From: Campylobacteraceae bacterium
Lineage (GTDB): Bacteria > Campylobacterota > Campylobacteria > Campylobacterales > Sulfurovaceae
Assembly: GCA_026982175.1 (NCBI GenBank)
Contig: JALSHP010000187.1
Coordinates: 1 to 18,143 of the forward strand
Length of the DNA: 18,143 bases
Reading direction: 5' to 3'
The position numbers were made by a program, and so were the translations under genes. Below, in pieces: positions 1 to 6,897 of the stretch. Below the pieces are notes generated by a model. It made no database searches. It was not told the origin of the DNA and worked only from the letters and a program-made list of their open reading frames with translations. Within the stretch, counting starts at the first letter, position 1; each line of letters opens with the position of its first letter.

Positions 1-276
1 AATGAAAACACTTTGAACCTGCCCTGAACGATGACCTGAACGACACGTAAAAATAATTACTTTTTTATCTTTATGCTCATTATAGAACTCTTCACCCCAC
101 TCTTGAAAAGTGGAAGTAGGTTTAAGTAGGTCAACGCCTTTAACATGAGAAGCATCATACTCTTGCATCTCTCTTACATCAACCAATAAAAAATCTACCT
201 CTCCAGCTTCTCTTTGTGCCAATAAAGTTTCCAACTCATCTGATGTAATTGATGACTTATCTAGTAATTCACTCAT
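1..276 (-). CDS. Rhodanese-like domain protein, 3' part cut by window edge
   Basis: Single-domain rhodanese (sulfurtransferase fold), read on the minus strand from an ATG at 276 with a strong AAAGGAG ribosome site nine bases upstream. 92 codons are visible without a stop; the C-terminus lies left of the window. The signature is clear: LVDVRE at about residues 31-36, an EYDASHVKG segment at about 39-47, and the active-site loop CRSGHRSG with the catalytic cysteine at residue 78. In this family the cysteine carries a persulfide or acts in thiol chemistry. There is no signal peptide, so the visible part is probably cytoplasmic. It is divergent from the SCO-type gene at 421 and shares its upstream region. 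The fold assignment is secure; the physiological substrate is unknown. Confidence 0.9.
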   Translation of the reverse strand, partial: MSELLDKSSITSDELETLLAQREAGEVDFLLVDVREMQEYDASHVKGVDLLKPTSTFQEWGEEFYNEHKDKKVIIFTCRSGHRSGQVQSVFI

Positions 277-325
277 ATTTATTTAACTCCTTTAATAATT
301 TTTTATTATGCGAGATATTATCAAA

Positions 326-343
326 AATTATATTAATATAATT
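326..343. promoter_or_regulatory. 18-bp perfect palindrome in divergent promoter region
   Basis: AATTATATTAATATAATT is its own reverse complement. Each arm contains a TATAAT hexamer, one per strand: 337-342 on plus and the complement of 327-332 on minus. The minus one sits about 50 bases upstream of the rhodanese start, a plausible -10 distance. It may be a bidirectional promoter core, an operator, or chance in very AT-rich DNA. Confidence 0.4.
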
Positions 344-385
344 GTAATTCATCAAAAATATGCTTCTTCTCATAATTAACTTTGC

Positions 386-391
386 TATAAT
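386..391 (+). promoter_or_regulatory. Extended -10 promoter element for SCO-type gene
   Basis: TTTGCTATAAT, with the hexamer TATAAT at 386-391, lies 30 bases upstream of the ATG at 421. A start of transcription near 398 would give a leader of about 23 bases containing the ribosome site AAGGTG. No convincing -35 box is visible, as is usual for sigma-70 promoters in this phylum. Confidence 0.65.
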
Positions 392-420
392 TCCACATAA
401 TCTTACGACAAGGTGAAACA

Positions 421-1188
421 ATGAAAAAATACCTTTTACTCATCGCACTTCTATTTAACACCCTAGAGGCTGACCATTTAGGTGTCCAAGAGAAGTTAGG
501 CACAAGCATTCCTTTGGAGCTAACATTTATTAATGAACAAGCTAAATCAGTAACCCTTAAAGAGCTAATGAAAGGAAAACCTACGCTTTTAACCCTTAAC
601 TATTTTAAATGTGCAGGAATTTGTACCCCTCAACTCAACGAAATGTCTGTCATGCTCTCTCGATTAAAATTAGCAGAAAATATTGATTATAAAGTTATTA
701 CAGTCGATTTTGCAGAAGATGAAACGGTAGAACTTGCTAAAGCTAAAAAAAGCACCATGCTTAGAGCCATTGGTCGAGCCTATGTCCCTGATGCTTGGCA
801 TTTTGTCATTGGAGAAAATAACAGTTCAGGAAAATTAGCAGATGCTGTGGGTTTTAAATATAAAAAAATGACCAATAAAAAAGGTGAAACCACAGGTTAT
901 CTTCATGCCGCTACAATTATTGTCCTCTCTCCTAAAGGAAAGATTATACGTTATCTACAAGGGGTACAACAACTTCCCTCTGACATTGCTATGGCAATTC
1001 AAGAGGCAAAAGAGGAACGTGTCTCTACTTCCATTCCTAAAAATGCTCCTTTTTGTTTTACAGAACGCCCCACAGGAGATATTTTGGTCAATAAAGTCAC
1101 CAAATCTTGGATGATATTTATGCTCATAGTTGTTATTGGTCTCTTTATTTATCTTCTTACACGAAACAGAGCCAAAAACAAAAGTTAA
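421..1188 (+). CDS. SCO1/SenC family protein, membrane-anchored
   Basis: Thioredoxin-fold protein of the SCO1/SenC/PrrC family, implicated in copper delivery to, or thiol reduction in, the CuA site of cytochrome oxidases. The metal/redox motif CAGIC gives C64 and C68 with the family's CxxxC spacing, and the downstream conserved histidine is H162 in YLHAAT. An N-terminal signal-like segment (about residues 1-17) suggests export. A C-terminal transmembrane helix at about 229-247 with a basic tail anchors it, leaving the SCO domain in the periplasm. An extra cysteine, C212 in PFCF, resembles a C-terminal motif I recall from SCO proteins near caa3-type oxidases. Start: ATG after AAGGTG and a good -10 box. 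No oxidase gene lies in the window, so the partner is unknown. Confidence 0.88.
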   Translation: MKKYLLLIALLFNTLEADHLGVQEKLGTSIPLELTFINEQAKSVTLKELMKGKPTLLTLNYFKCAGICTPQLNEMSVMLSRLKLAENIDYKVITVDFAEDETVELAKAKKSTMLRAIGRAYVPDAWHFVIGENNSSGKLADAVGFKYKKMTNKKGETTGYLHAATIIVLSPKGKIIRYLQGVQQLPSDIAMAIQEAKEERVSTSIPKNAPFCFTERPTGDILVNKVTKSWMIFMLIVVIGLFIYLLTRNRAKNKS

Positions 1189-1195
1189 TTTCTAT

Positions 1196-1201
1196 TATAA
1201 T
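1196..1201 (+). promoter_or_regulatory. -10 promoter element upstream of gatC
   Basis: TATAAT at 1196-1201 lies in the short gap after the SCO-type stop codon and 27 bases before the gatC ATG. It would start an operon at gatC. I recall the equivalent C. jejuni cluster also having a promoter ahead of gatC. There is no clear -35 box. Confidence 0.55.
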
Positions 1202-1227
1202 GCTATTATTATTAGAAAAGGACAGTG

Positions 1228-1521
1228 ATGATTATAGATAACACCGTATTAGCCAAACTTGAAAAACTCTCAATGCTCAAAATTGAAGAGGAGAAAAAAG
1301 AGGAGTTAGCCTCTCAATTAACTGAAATTTTATCTTATGTTGAAAATCTTTCTGAACTCAATACTGATAATCTTTCAGCAACTTTCTCAACCCAAACAGA
1401 GGGTGCTTTGTTACGTGAAGATACGCCTAAAGTACAAGCCCACATAGCACAACACCTCTTTGCTCATGCACCCAATGCTGAAAATGACTTTTTTATTGTT
1501 CCTAAAATTATTGAATCTTAA
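1228..1521 (+). CDS. gatC: Asp/Glu-tRNA(Asn/Gln) amidotransferase subunit C
   Basis: GatC is the small non-catalytic subunit of the GatCAB amidotransferase, which converts Glu-tRNA(Gln) to Gln-tRNA(Gln) and Asp-tRNA(Asn) to Asn-tRNA(Asn). It wraps around GatA and stabilises its contact with GatB. The 97-residue product has the family pattern: an early LAKLEKLSMLKI helix, an ILSYVENLSELNTD helix, then LREDTP and a C-terminal AENDFFIVPKIIE segment, the usual hydrophobic ending. I chose the ATG at 1228, five bases after AAGGA; the in-frame GTG immediately before it (1225) is possible but too close to the ribosome site. gatA and gatB are not nearby, as is common in this phylum. It is probably the first gene of the gatC-to-trpE run. 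Confidence 0.93.
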   Translation: MIIDNTVLAKLEKLSMLKIEEEKKEELASQLTEILSYVENLSELNTDNLSATFSTQTEGALLREDTPKVQAHIAQHLFAHAPNAENDFFIVPKIIES

Positions 1522-1593
1522 ATTTTAATAACTTAAACAAAAATAAAGAATAATTTTTATATAGTTTTATTAAATTAAAAATAAAGATTTAAT

Positions 1594-2658
1594 ATGGCTA
1601 TTGATATAAAAAAACTTCTCCAATCTGTTGTCTCTCATGGGGCTTCAGATTTACACCTTGTGGCACGTGCTGAACCTCAAATTCGTATTGATGGTACACT
1701 CAAAGCCGTTAACTTACCAGTCCTTACAGGTGATGACATTGAAGAGATGACCTACGCTCTACTAACTGAAAAACAAAAAAAATCTTTTGAAGAGCATTTA
1801 GAACTAGACTTTGCTTTAATGCTTCCTGGAATTGGTCGGTTTAGAGCCAACTACTACCGAACACTTGGGGACATTGCTGCTGCTTTTAGGATTATTCCCA
1901 CAGAAATTCCTTCACTAGATGACTTAAAAGCACCTAGCATCTATAAGGAACTTATCAAAAGAGAAAAAGGCTTAATTCTCATAACAGGACCTACAGGTTC
2001 TGGGAAATCAACTACTTTGGCTGCCATACTCAATGAAATTAATGAAACAGAGCATAAACATATTGTCACCGTTGAAGACCCTGTAGAGTTTATTCACCAA
2101 AATAAAAAATCGGTTTTTTCCCACCGTGAAACAGGGAGTGATACCAGAAGCTTTTCTATGGCACTAAAGTATGCCATGCGACAAGATCCTGATATTATTC
2201 TCATTGGGGAGATGAGAGATAAAGAGACCATTGAAGCTGCATTAACAGCAGCTGAAACAGGTCACTTGGTATTTGGTACACTCCATACCAACTCAGCACC
2301 TGGAACCATTAACCGTATTATTGATGTTTTTAGTGGTGAAGAACAATCACAAATACGAACCATGATTTCTACTTCACTGGTTGCCGTTGTTGCTCAAATG
2401 CTTCTGCCTAAGATTGGAGGTGGAAGGGTTGCTGTTCCTGAAATTTTAGTAACAAACCATGCCATCGCCAACCTCATTAGAGAAGACAAAGTGCATCAAA
2501 TCTATTCTCAAATGCAATTGGGTCAAGGAGCAAGTGGTATGCAAACACAAACACAAGAGCTTACGAAATTGGTTCAAAAACGACTTATTAGCAAAGAAGA
2601 TGCTATTCAATACTCAAGTAAACCCGATGAACTAAAGAAAAATATCAATTTTAGATAA
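1594..2658 (+). CDS. pilT: PilT-type retraction ATPase
   Basis: Full-length member (354 residues) of the PilT subgroup of secretion ATPases, cytoplasmic hexamers that power type IV pilus retraction. The motifs are complete: Walker A GPTGSGKS at 132-139, Asp box TVEDPVEF from 159, Walker B-type DPDIILIGEMRD at 198-209, and His box ETGHLVFGTLHT at 221-232. The C-terminal retraction motif reads AIANLIRE at 290-297, where classical PilT has AIRNLIRE, so one arginine is alanine. The ATG at 1594 has only a weak purine-rich ribosome site. It lies between gatC and cvpA, which are neighbours in C. jejuni as I recall, suggesting an insertion. No pilin, PilB, PilC or PilQ is present, so its pilus role here is inferred from family only. 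Confidence 0.9.
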   Translation: MAIDIKKLLQSVVSHGASDLHLVARAEPQIRIDGTLKAVNLPVLTGDDIEEMTYALLTEKQKKSFEEHLELDFALMLPGIGRFRANYYRTLGDIAAAFRIIPTEIPSLDDLKAPSIYKELIKREKGLILITGPTGSGKSTTLAAILNEINETEHKHIVTVEDPVEFIHQNKKSVFSHRETGSDTRSFSMALKYAMRQDPDIILIGEMRDKETIEAALTAAETGHLVFGTLHTNSAPGTINRIIDVFSGEEQSQIRTMISTSLVAVVAQMLLPKIGGGRVAVPEILVTNHAIANLIREDKVHQIYSQMQLGQGASGMQTQTQELTKLVQKRLISKEDAIQYSSKPDELKKNINFR

Positions 2659-2710
2659 TTTAGGCTATAATTTCTAAAAAATATAATTTGTTAAATATTA
2701 ATAAATTATC
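2654..2710 (+). promoter_or_regulatory. cvpA-fur promoter with flanking 9-bp inverted repeat
   Basis: GGCTATAAT, with TATAAT at 2666-2671, forms an extended -10 element 52 bases before the cvpA ATG, just after the pilT stop. It is flanked by GATAATTTA at 2654-2662 and its exact reverse complement TAAATTATC at 2702-2710. The half-sites resemble the GATAAT core of Fur boxes, so Fur feedback is possible but unproven. I recall C. jejuni fur being transcribed from promoters ahead of both upstream genes, which fits. Confidence 0.5.
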
Positions 2711-2723
2711 AAAGGAATGATTT

Positions 2724-3305
2724 ATGGAATTTATGGGTTATCATATTGTAGATATAACGATTGTAGCATTAATAGCTTTTTTAGCGATTAAAGGTTTGGT
2801 TAACGGATTTACAAAAGAATTATTGAACCTAATTATGGTTGCAGGAGGGGTTATTCTTGCTTCAAGATACAATACCCTTGCTATAAACTTTATTGAAGAG
2901 CAAAAACTTTTTCCTAAAATTCCTGAAGAGTTTACAAATATTGTTGGTTTCATCTTAATCCTCATTGCAGTATGGATTATATTGGGCTTAATCTCTTCAA
3001 TTATTACAAAACTTACCGCTCCTGCTAATGGTTTTATTAGTAGACTATTGGGCTATATATTATCAGGAGTACGTTATATTTTCATTTTCTCTTTAATTAT
3101 TTTTGGAGTCAACCAATCAGAGTTTTTTGAAGAGTCAGCCACTAAATTTAATAATGAAACAAAACTATTTAAACCAATGGCAGAAATAGGTGCAAAAATA
3201 CTTAATCGTGACATCAACCAAACAGTAGTTGAAAATAATCAGACCAAAGAGACAAACTCAACTTCTTCTACCATGGCTTTAACAGAGCATAATAATTCAA
3301 ACTAA
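2724..3305 (+). CDS. cvpA: CvpA family inner-membrane protein
   Basis: Member of the CvpA (colicin V production) family, small inner-membrane proteins linked to colicin V export and envelope homeostasis, with molecular function unsettled. The 193-residue product shows four hydrophobic segments, at about 8-24, 32-47, 72-95 and 108-129, then a polar Asn/Thr-rich tail of about 60 residues. The first part, with KGLVNGFTKEL at about 23-33, is typical of the family. The ATG at 2724 follows AAAGGAATG; an in-frame ATG three codons later is a weaker option. It is followed by fur after 14 bases, so the two are surely cotranscribed. The same cvpA position beside lysS-glyA is recalled from Campylobacter and Helicobacter. 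Confidence 0.85.
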   Translation: MEFMGYHIVDITIVALIAFLAIKGLVNGFTKELLNLIMVAGGVILASRYNTLAINFIEEQKLFPKIPEEFTNIVGFILILIAVWIILGLISSIITKLTAPANGFISRLLGYILSGVRYIFIFSLIIFGVNQSEFFEESATKFNNETKLFKPMAEIGAKILNRDINQTVVENNQTKETNSTSSTMALTEHNNSN

Positions 3306-3319
3306 AAGGATAGTGTAAA

Positions 3320-3775
3320 ATGACAAATACCATTGCCTATGATGAGGTACTTCAAAACTTTAAAACTTTATTAAAGTTAAATAACCTTAAGTATACTACA
3401 CAACGTGAACTCATACTTAAAATCATCTATGATAATGACGGTCATTTTACCCCTGAAGACATCTACAACCTGATTAAAGAGTCTCACCCAGAAGTTAAAT
3501 TAGGTATTGCTACCGTTTATCGTACCCTCACGCTACTTGAAGATGAAAATATTGTTAACTCTATCTCATTTGGCACACAAGGTAAAAAATATGAGTTTGG
3601 TATTACCAATCATCATGACCACTTAGTCTGTTTAAAATGTGGCAACATAGAAGAGTTTTATGATGAACTTATTGAAGAGCGTCAAGAAGAGATTGCTAAA
3701 AAGTTTAACTTTAAAATGAGCAATCATGTGATGAAGATTACGGGTACCTGTTCGGCTTGTCAAGCCAAAGGGTAA
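3320..3775 (+). CDS. fur: Ferric uptake regulator Fur
   Basis: Metal-dependent DNA-binding regulator that represses iron-acquisition genes when Fe(II) is bound. The 151 residues follow the family plan: a winged helix at about 20-85 with TTQRELIL, HFTPEDIY and the recognition-helix region GIATVYRTL (62-70), then a dimerisation/metal domain with the HHDH cluster at 98-101. Structural-zinc cysteines are C104/C107 (CLKC) and C144/C147 (CSAC). Strong conservation of GTQGKKYEFG and HHDHLVCLKCG points to Fur rather than PerR or Zur, though metal specificity cannot be proven from sequence. The start follows AAAAGGA. It sits between cvpA and lysS as in C. jejuni, which ties iron regulation to a translation/metabolism operon. 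Confidence 0.93.
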   Translation: MTNTIAYDEVLQNFKTLLKLNNLKYTTQRELILKIIYDNDGHFTPEDIYNLIKESHPEVKLGIATVYRTLTLLEDENIVNSISFGTQGKKYEFGITNHHDHLVCLKCGNIEEFYDELIEERQEEIAKKFNFKMSNHVMKITGTCSACQAKG

Positions 3776-3857
3776 CCCTCCCCAAAAAATCTAAACTAAA
3801 GCATCAATTTACAAACAATATTACTATTAAAATTAAACACAACTTCTAGGAGAAACC

Positions 3858-5504
3858 TTGATATTTGACAACCAATATATTCAAGAGCGAATAAAAAAAA
3901 CCGAAACATTAAGAAAAAAAGGGATTAACCCTTACCCTAACCAAGTAAAAAAAGGAACACCTTCAGCAGAATTTTTAAAAGCGTGTGAGTATGTTCATGA
4001 GATAGAAACAGAAGAGATGAAAAAAGATGAAACAAAATCTTTTAGACTCACAGGTCGTCTTAAATTCATTCGTATTATGGGAAAAGCTGCTTTTGCAAAA
4101 ATAGAAGATGAAGCAGGATTGGTTCAAATTTACTTTAACCGTGATGATTTACCCGAAAACTATTACAATGATGTGGTCAAAAAACTTTTTGAAGTAGGTG
4201 ATATCATTGAAGTGAAAGGCTACCCTTTTGTGACAGGCACAGGAGAACTTACGCTTCACTGTTTAGAGGTTAATTTGGTGACTAAATCTATCTCTCCCCT
4301 ACCTGAAAAGTTTCATGGTATTCAAGACCAAGAGATTAAGTATCGACAGCGTTACTTAGACATGATTATGGACGCTGAAGTGACTAAACGATTTAAACTG
4401 CGTTCACATATTGTCTCTGGAATTAGACGTTTCTTTGAAGACAAAGGTTTTCTAGAAGTTGAAACACCTATGATGCACCCTATTTTAGGGGGAGCAAACG
4501 CCAAACCTTTTACCACTCATCATAATGCTTTAGGCGTAGATAGATTTTTAAGAATTGCCCCAGAGCTTTACTTAAAACAACTTATCACTGGTGGTATGGA
4601 CGCTGTCTTTGAGATTGGTAAAAACTTTAGAAATGAAGGAATAGATGCAACGCACAACCCAGAGTTTACGGTTATTGAATTTTACTGGGCATACAAAACC
4701 TACATTGAGCTTATGGAAGTAACAGAAGAGCTGTTTGACTACTTGTTTGAGACTTTAAAACTAAACAGAAAACTTCCTTATGGTGACAAAGAGGTAGATT
4801 TTTCAACACCTTTTGCACGTGTCACTTGGATTGATTCCATTGTCAATATTGGTGGTGTTCCACGAGAAATAGCTGAAGACAGAGATAAAGGTTTGGCATT
4901 TTTAAAAGAGAATAATTTAAAATATGACAATAATTGGACAATAGGTTACGTTCAAGCTGAACTTTTTGATGAATATGTGGAGCCAAAACTCATTAACCCA
5001 ACGTTCATTACCGATTATCCTGTGGACATCTCACCATTGGCTAGAAGAAGTGATGCAAACCCTGAAATAGCTGAACGTTTTGAATTTTTTGTAGCAGGTG
5101 CTGAACTTGCCAATGGCTTTTCAGAACTCAATGACCCCATTGACCAATTTGAGCGATTTCAAGCCCAAGTAGATGCCAAAGAGTTAACAGGTGATGACGA
5201 AGCGATGCACATGGATACCAATTTTGTAAAAGCCCTTAGTTATGGAATGACCCCAACAGCTGGAGAGGGAATTGGGATTGATAGATTGGTAATGATGCTT
5301 ACCAACCAACAGAGCATTCGTGATGTCTTGCTTTTTCCTGCGATGCGTCCAGAAGCTCCTAAAGCACCTGTCATTTCGGCTGAAGACAAATGTAAAAAAT
5401 GTGGCAATGAGAATCCAGAAGAGCTTAAACCTGCTAAAAAAGGTAAGGGGATGTTTTGTATTGATGGGAATGCTTGTAAAAAGCGTATTTCTGAAAGAAC
5501 TTAA
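3858..5504 (+). CDS. lysS: Lysyl-tRNA synthetase, class II, with Cys4 C-terminal tail
   Basis: Charges tRNA(Lys) with lysine. The N-terminal OB-fold anticodon-binding domain spans about 60-145. The class II catalytic core follows: motif 1 around GFLEVETPMM (197-206), motif 2 with FRNEG and the HNPEFT stretch (257-271), and motif 3 GEGIGIDRLVMML (469-481) ending in LLFPAMR at 491-497. The start is TTG at 3858, supported by TAGGAGAAA just upstream; no better in-frame ATG exists. The protein is 548 residues, about 50 longer than the usual 500 or so. The extra C-terminal tail (498-548) holds C512-x2-C515 and C534-x5-C540, a plausible zinc-binding knuckle. It follows fur by 82 bases. The core assignment is certain; the tail's role is unknown. 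Confidence 0.96.
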   Translation: MIFDNQYIQERIKKTETLRKKGINPYPNQVKKGTPSAEFLKACEYVHEIETEEMKKDETKSFRLTGRLKFIRIMGKAAFAKIEDEAGLVQIYFNRDDLPENYYNDVVKKLFEVGDIIEVKGYPFVTGTGELTLHCLEVNLVTKSISPLPEKFHGIQDQEIKYRQRYLDMIMDAEVTKRFKLRSHIVSGIRRFFEDKGFLEVETPMMHPILGGANAKPFTTHHNALGVDRFLRIAPELYLKQLITGGMDAVFEIGKNFRNEGIDATHNPEFTVIEFYWAYKTYIELMEVTEELFDYLFETLKLNRKLPYGDKEVDFSTPFARVTWIDSIVNIGGVPREIAEDRDKGLAFLKENNLKYDNNWTIGYVQAELFDEYVEPKLINPTFITDYPVDISPLARRSDANPEIAERFEFFVAGAELANGFSELNDPIDQFERFQAQVDAKELTGDDEAMHMDTNFVKALSYGMTPTAGEGIGIDRLVMMLTNQQSIRDVLLFPAMRPEAPKAPVISAEDKCKKCGNENPEELKPAKKGKGMFCIDGNACKKRISERT

Positions 5505-5512
5505 TTTTTATT

Positions 5513-5534
5513 GTCGGGGCGAGGATGCCCCGAC
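5513..5534. repeat. GC-rich palindromic element (REP-like)
   Basis: Perfect inverted repeat: GTCGGGGC (5513-5520), a six-base GAGGAT loop, then GCCCCGAC (5527-5534), eight bases after the lysS stop. Its high GC content stands out in AT-rich DNA. There is no T-run on either side, so it is not a standard intrinsic terminator. It resembles dispersed REP-type palindromes I recall from other genomes, but copy number cannot be seen in this window. Confidence 0.6.
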
Positions 5535-5540
5535 CTACGC

Positions 5541-5582
5541 AAATATAATATAATAATATTAAGGTGTTCTTATATTATATTT
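5541..5582. repeat. 13-bp AT-only inverted repeat upstream of glyA
   Basis: AAATATAATATAA (5541-5553) and its exact reverse complement TTATATTATATTT (5570-5582) flank a 16-base spacer. The right arm abuts GATATAAAT (TATAAA at 5585-5590), a possible -10 box for glyA 39 bases before its ATG. It could be an operator, part of a mobile palindrome together with the GC-rich repeat just upstream, or a chance AT structure. Confidence 0.45.
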
Positions 5583-5628
5583 GATATAAATAGACGATTA
5601 AAACCTAAACCCTTAAAGGAAAGACCCC

Positions 5629-6879
5629 ATGAGTTATTCTATGGAAACATTTGACCCAGAGATTTTTGAAGCCATTAACCAAGAACGTGAAAGACAGACA
5701 AATCATTTAGAGATGATTGCCTCTGAAAACTTTACCATTCCAGCTGTTATGGAAGCAATGGGTTCAGTATTTACCAACAAATATGCAGAGGGTTACCCTG
5801 CTAAACGTTATTATGGTGGATGTGAACACGCTGATACAGTTGAACAACTTGCCATTGATAGAGCGTGTAAACTTTTTAACTGTAAATTTGCCAATGTACA
5901 ACCTCACTCTGGTTCACAAGCCAATGGAGCTGTTTATGCAGCACTTATTAAAGCTGGTGATAAAATCTTAGGAATGGACTTAAGCCATGGTGGTCACTTA
6001 ACTCATGGTTCTAAACCCTCTTTTTCAGGTAAAAACTACCAATCATTTACCTATGGTGTAGAGCTTGATGGATACATCAACTACGAAAGAGTTTTAGACA
6101 TTGCTAAAATTGTTAAACCAAAGATTATTGTTTGTGGTGCCTCTGCTTATGCTCGTGAAATTGACTTTAAAAAATTTAGAGAGATTGCTGATGAAGTAGG
6201 TGCTATTTTATTTGCTGACATTGCTCACATTGCTGGTTTGGTATGTGCCAATGAGCATATGAGTCCTTTCCCTTATGCAGATGTTGTAACAACCACAACA
6301 CACAAAACACTTGCAGGTCCTCGTGGTGGAATGATTATGACCAACGATGAAGATATTGCTAAAAAAATCAATTCAGCCATCTTCCCTGGTCTTCAAGGTG
6401 GACCATTGGTGCATGTTATCGCCGCTAAAGCAGTTGGATTTAAATACAATCTTTCTGATGAGTGGAAAGTTTATGCCAAACAAGTTAAAGCCAATATGAA
6501 AGTCTTAGCTGATGTCTTAATTAACAGAGGATTTAACTTAGTAAGTAATGGTACAGACAATCACTTGGTATTAGTCTCATTCTTAGACAGAGACTTTTCA
6601 GGAAAAGAGGCAGATGCTGCACTAGGCGATGCAGGTATTACTGTAAATATGAATACGGTTCCAGGTGAGACCAGAAGCCCTTTTGTGACTTCTGGAATTC
6701 GTGTGGGAGCAGCAGCCCTTACGAGTCGTGGTATGAAAGAGAAAGAGTTTGAAATCATTGCCAACAAAATGGCTGATGTGCTTGAAAATATTAAAGATAC
6801 TGACCTTCATGCAAAAATCAAAGATGAGATGAAAGAACTTGCTTCTGGATTTGTTATCTATGATAAAGCCATTTACTAA
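5629..6879 (+). CDS. glyA: Serine hydroxymethyltransferase
   Basis: PLP enzyme interconverting serine plus tetrahydrofolate with glycine plus 5,10-methylene-tetrahydrofolate; the main one-carbon source in the cytosol. At 416 residues it is the normal bacterial length. Landmarks: HLEMIASENF (26-35), KYAEGYPAKRYYGG (51-64), the substrate/PLP region SGSQAN (94-99), DIAHIAGL (197-204), and the PLP-lysine motif TTTTHKTLAGPRGG with K226. The C-terminal TRSPFVTSGIRVG segment is also typical. The ATG at 5629 follows AAAGGAAAG; a second in-frame ATG at 5641 is less well placed. It follows lysS by 124 bases holding two inverted repeats, and precedes the DUF1882 gene by 18 bases. Confidence 0.97.
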   Translation: MSYSMETFDPEIFEAINQERERQTNHLEMIASENFTIPAVMEAMGSVFTNKYAEGYPAKRYYGGCEHADTVEQLAIDRACKLFNCKFANVQPHSGSQANGAVYAALIKAGDKILGMDLSHGGHLTHGSKPSFSGKNYQSFTYGVELDGYINYERVLDIAKIVKPKIIVCGASAYAREIDFKKFREIADEVGAILFADIAHIAGLVCANEHMSPFPYADVVTTTTHKTLAGPRGGMIMTNDEDIAKKINSAIFPGLQGGPLVHVIAAKAVGFKYNLSDEWKVYAKQVKANMKVLADVLINRGFNLVSNGTDNHLVLVSFLDRDFSGKEADAALGDAGITVNMNTVPGETRSPFVTSGIRVGAAALTSRGMKEKEFEIIANKMADVLENIKDTDLHAKIKDEMKELASGFVIYDKAIY

Positions 6880-6897
6880 AGATGAGTCACTTATAAT

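Noticed and set aside
3765..3780. GGGTAACCC-like near-palindrome at the end of fur as a terminator
   Set aside because: The possible stem is only a few base pairs with almost no loop and no T-run; lysS probably continues the transcript.
5513..5534. GC-rich hairpin after lysS as an intrinsic terminator
   Set aside because: The stem is strong but followed by CTACGC rather than T residues on plus, and no T-run follows on minus; a repetitive palindrome explains it better.
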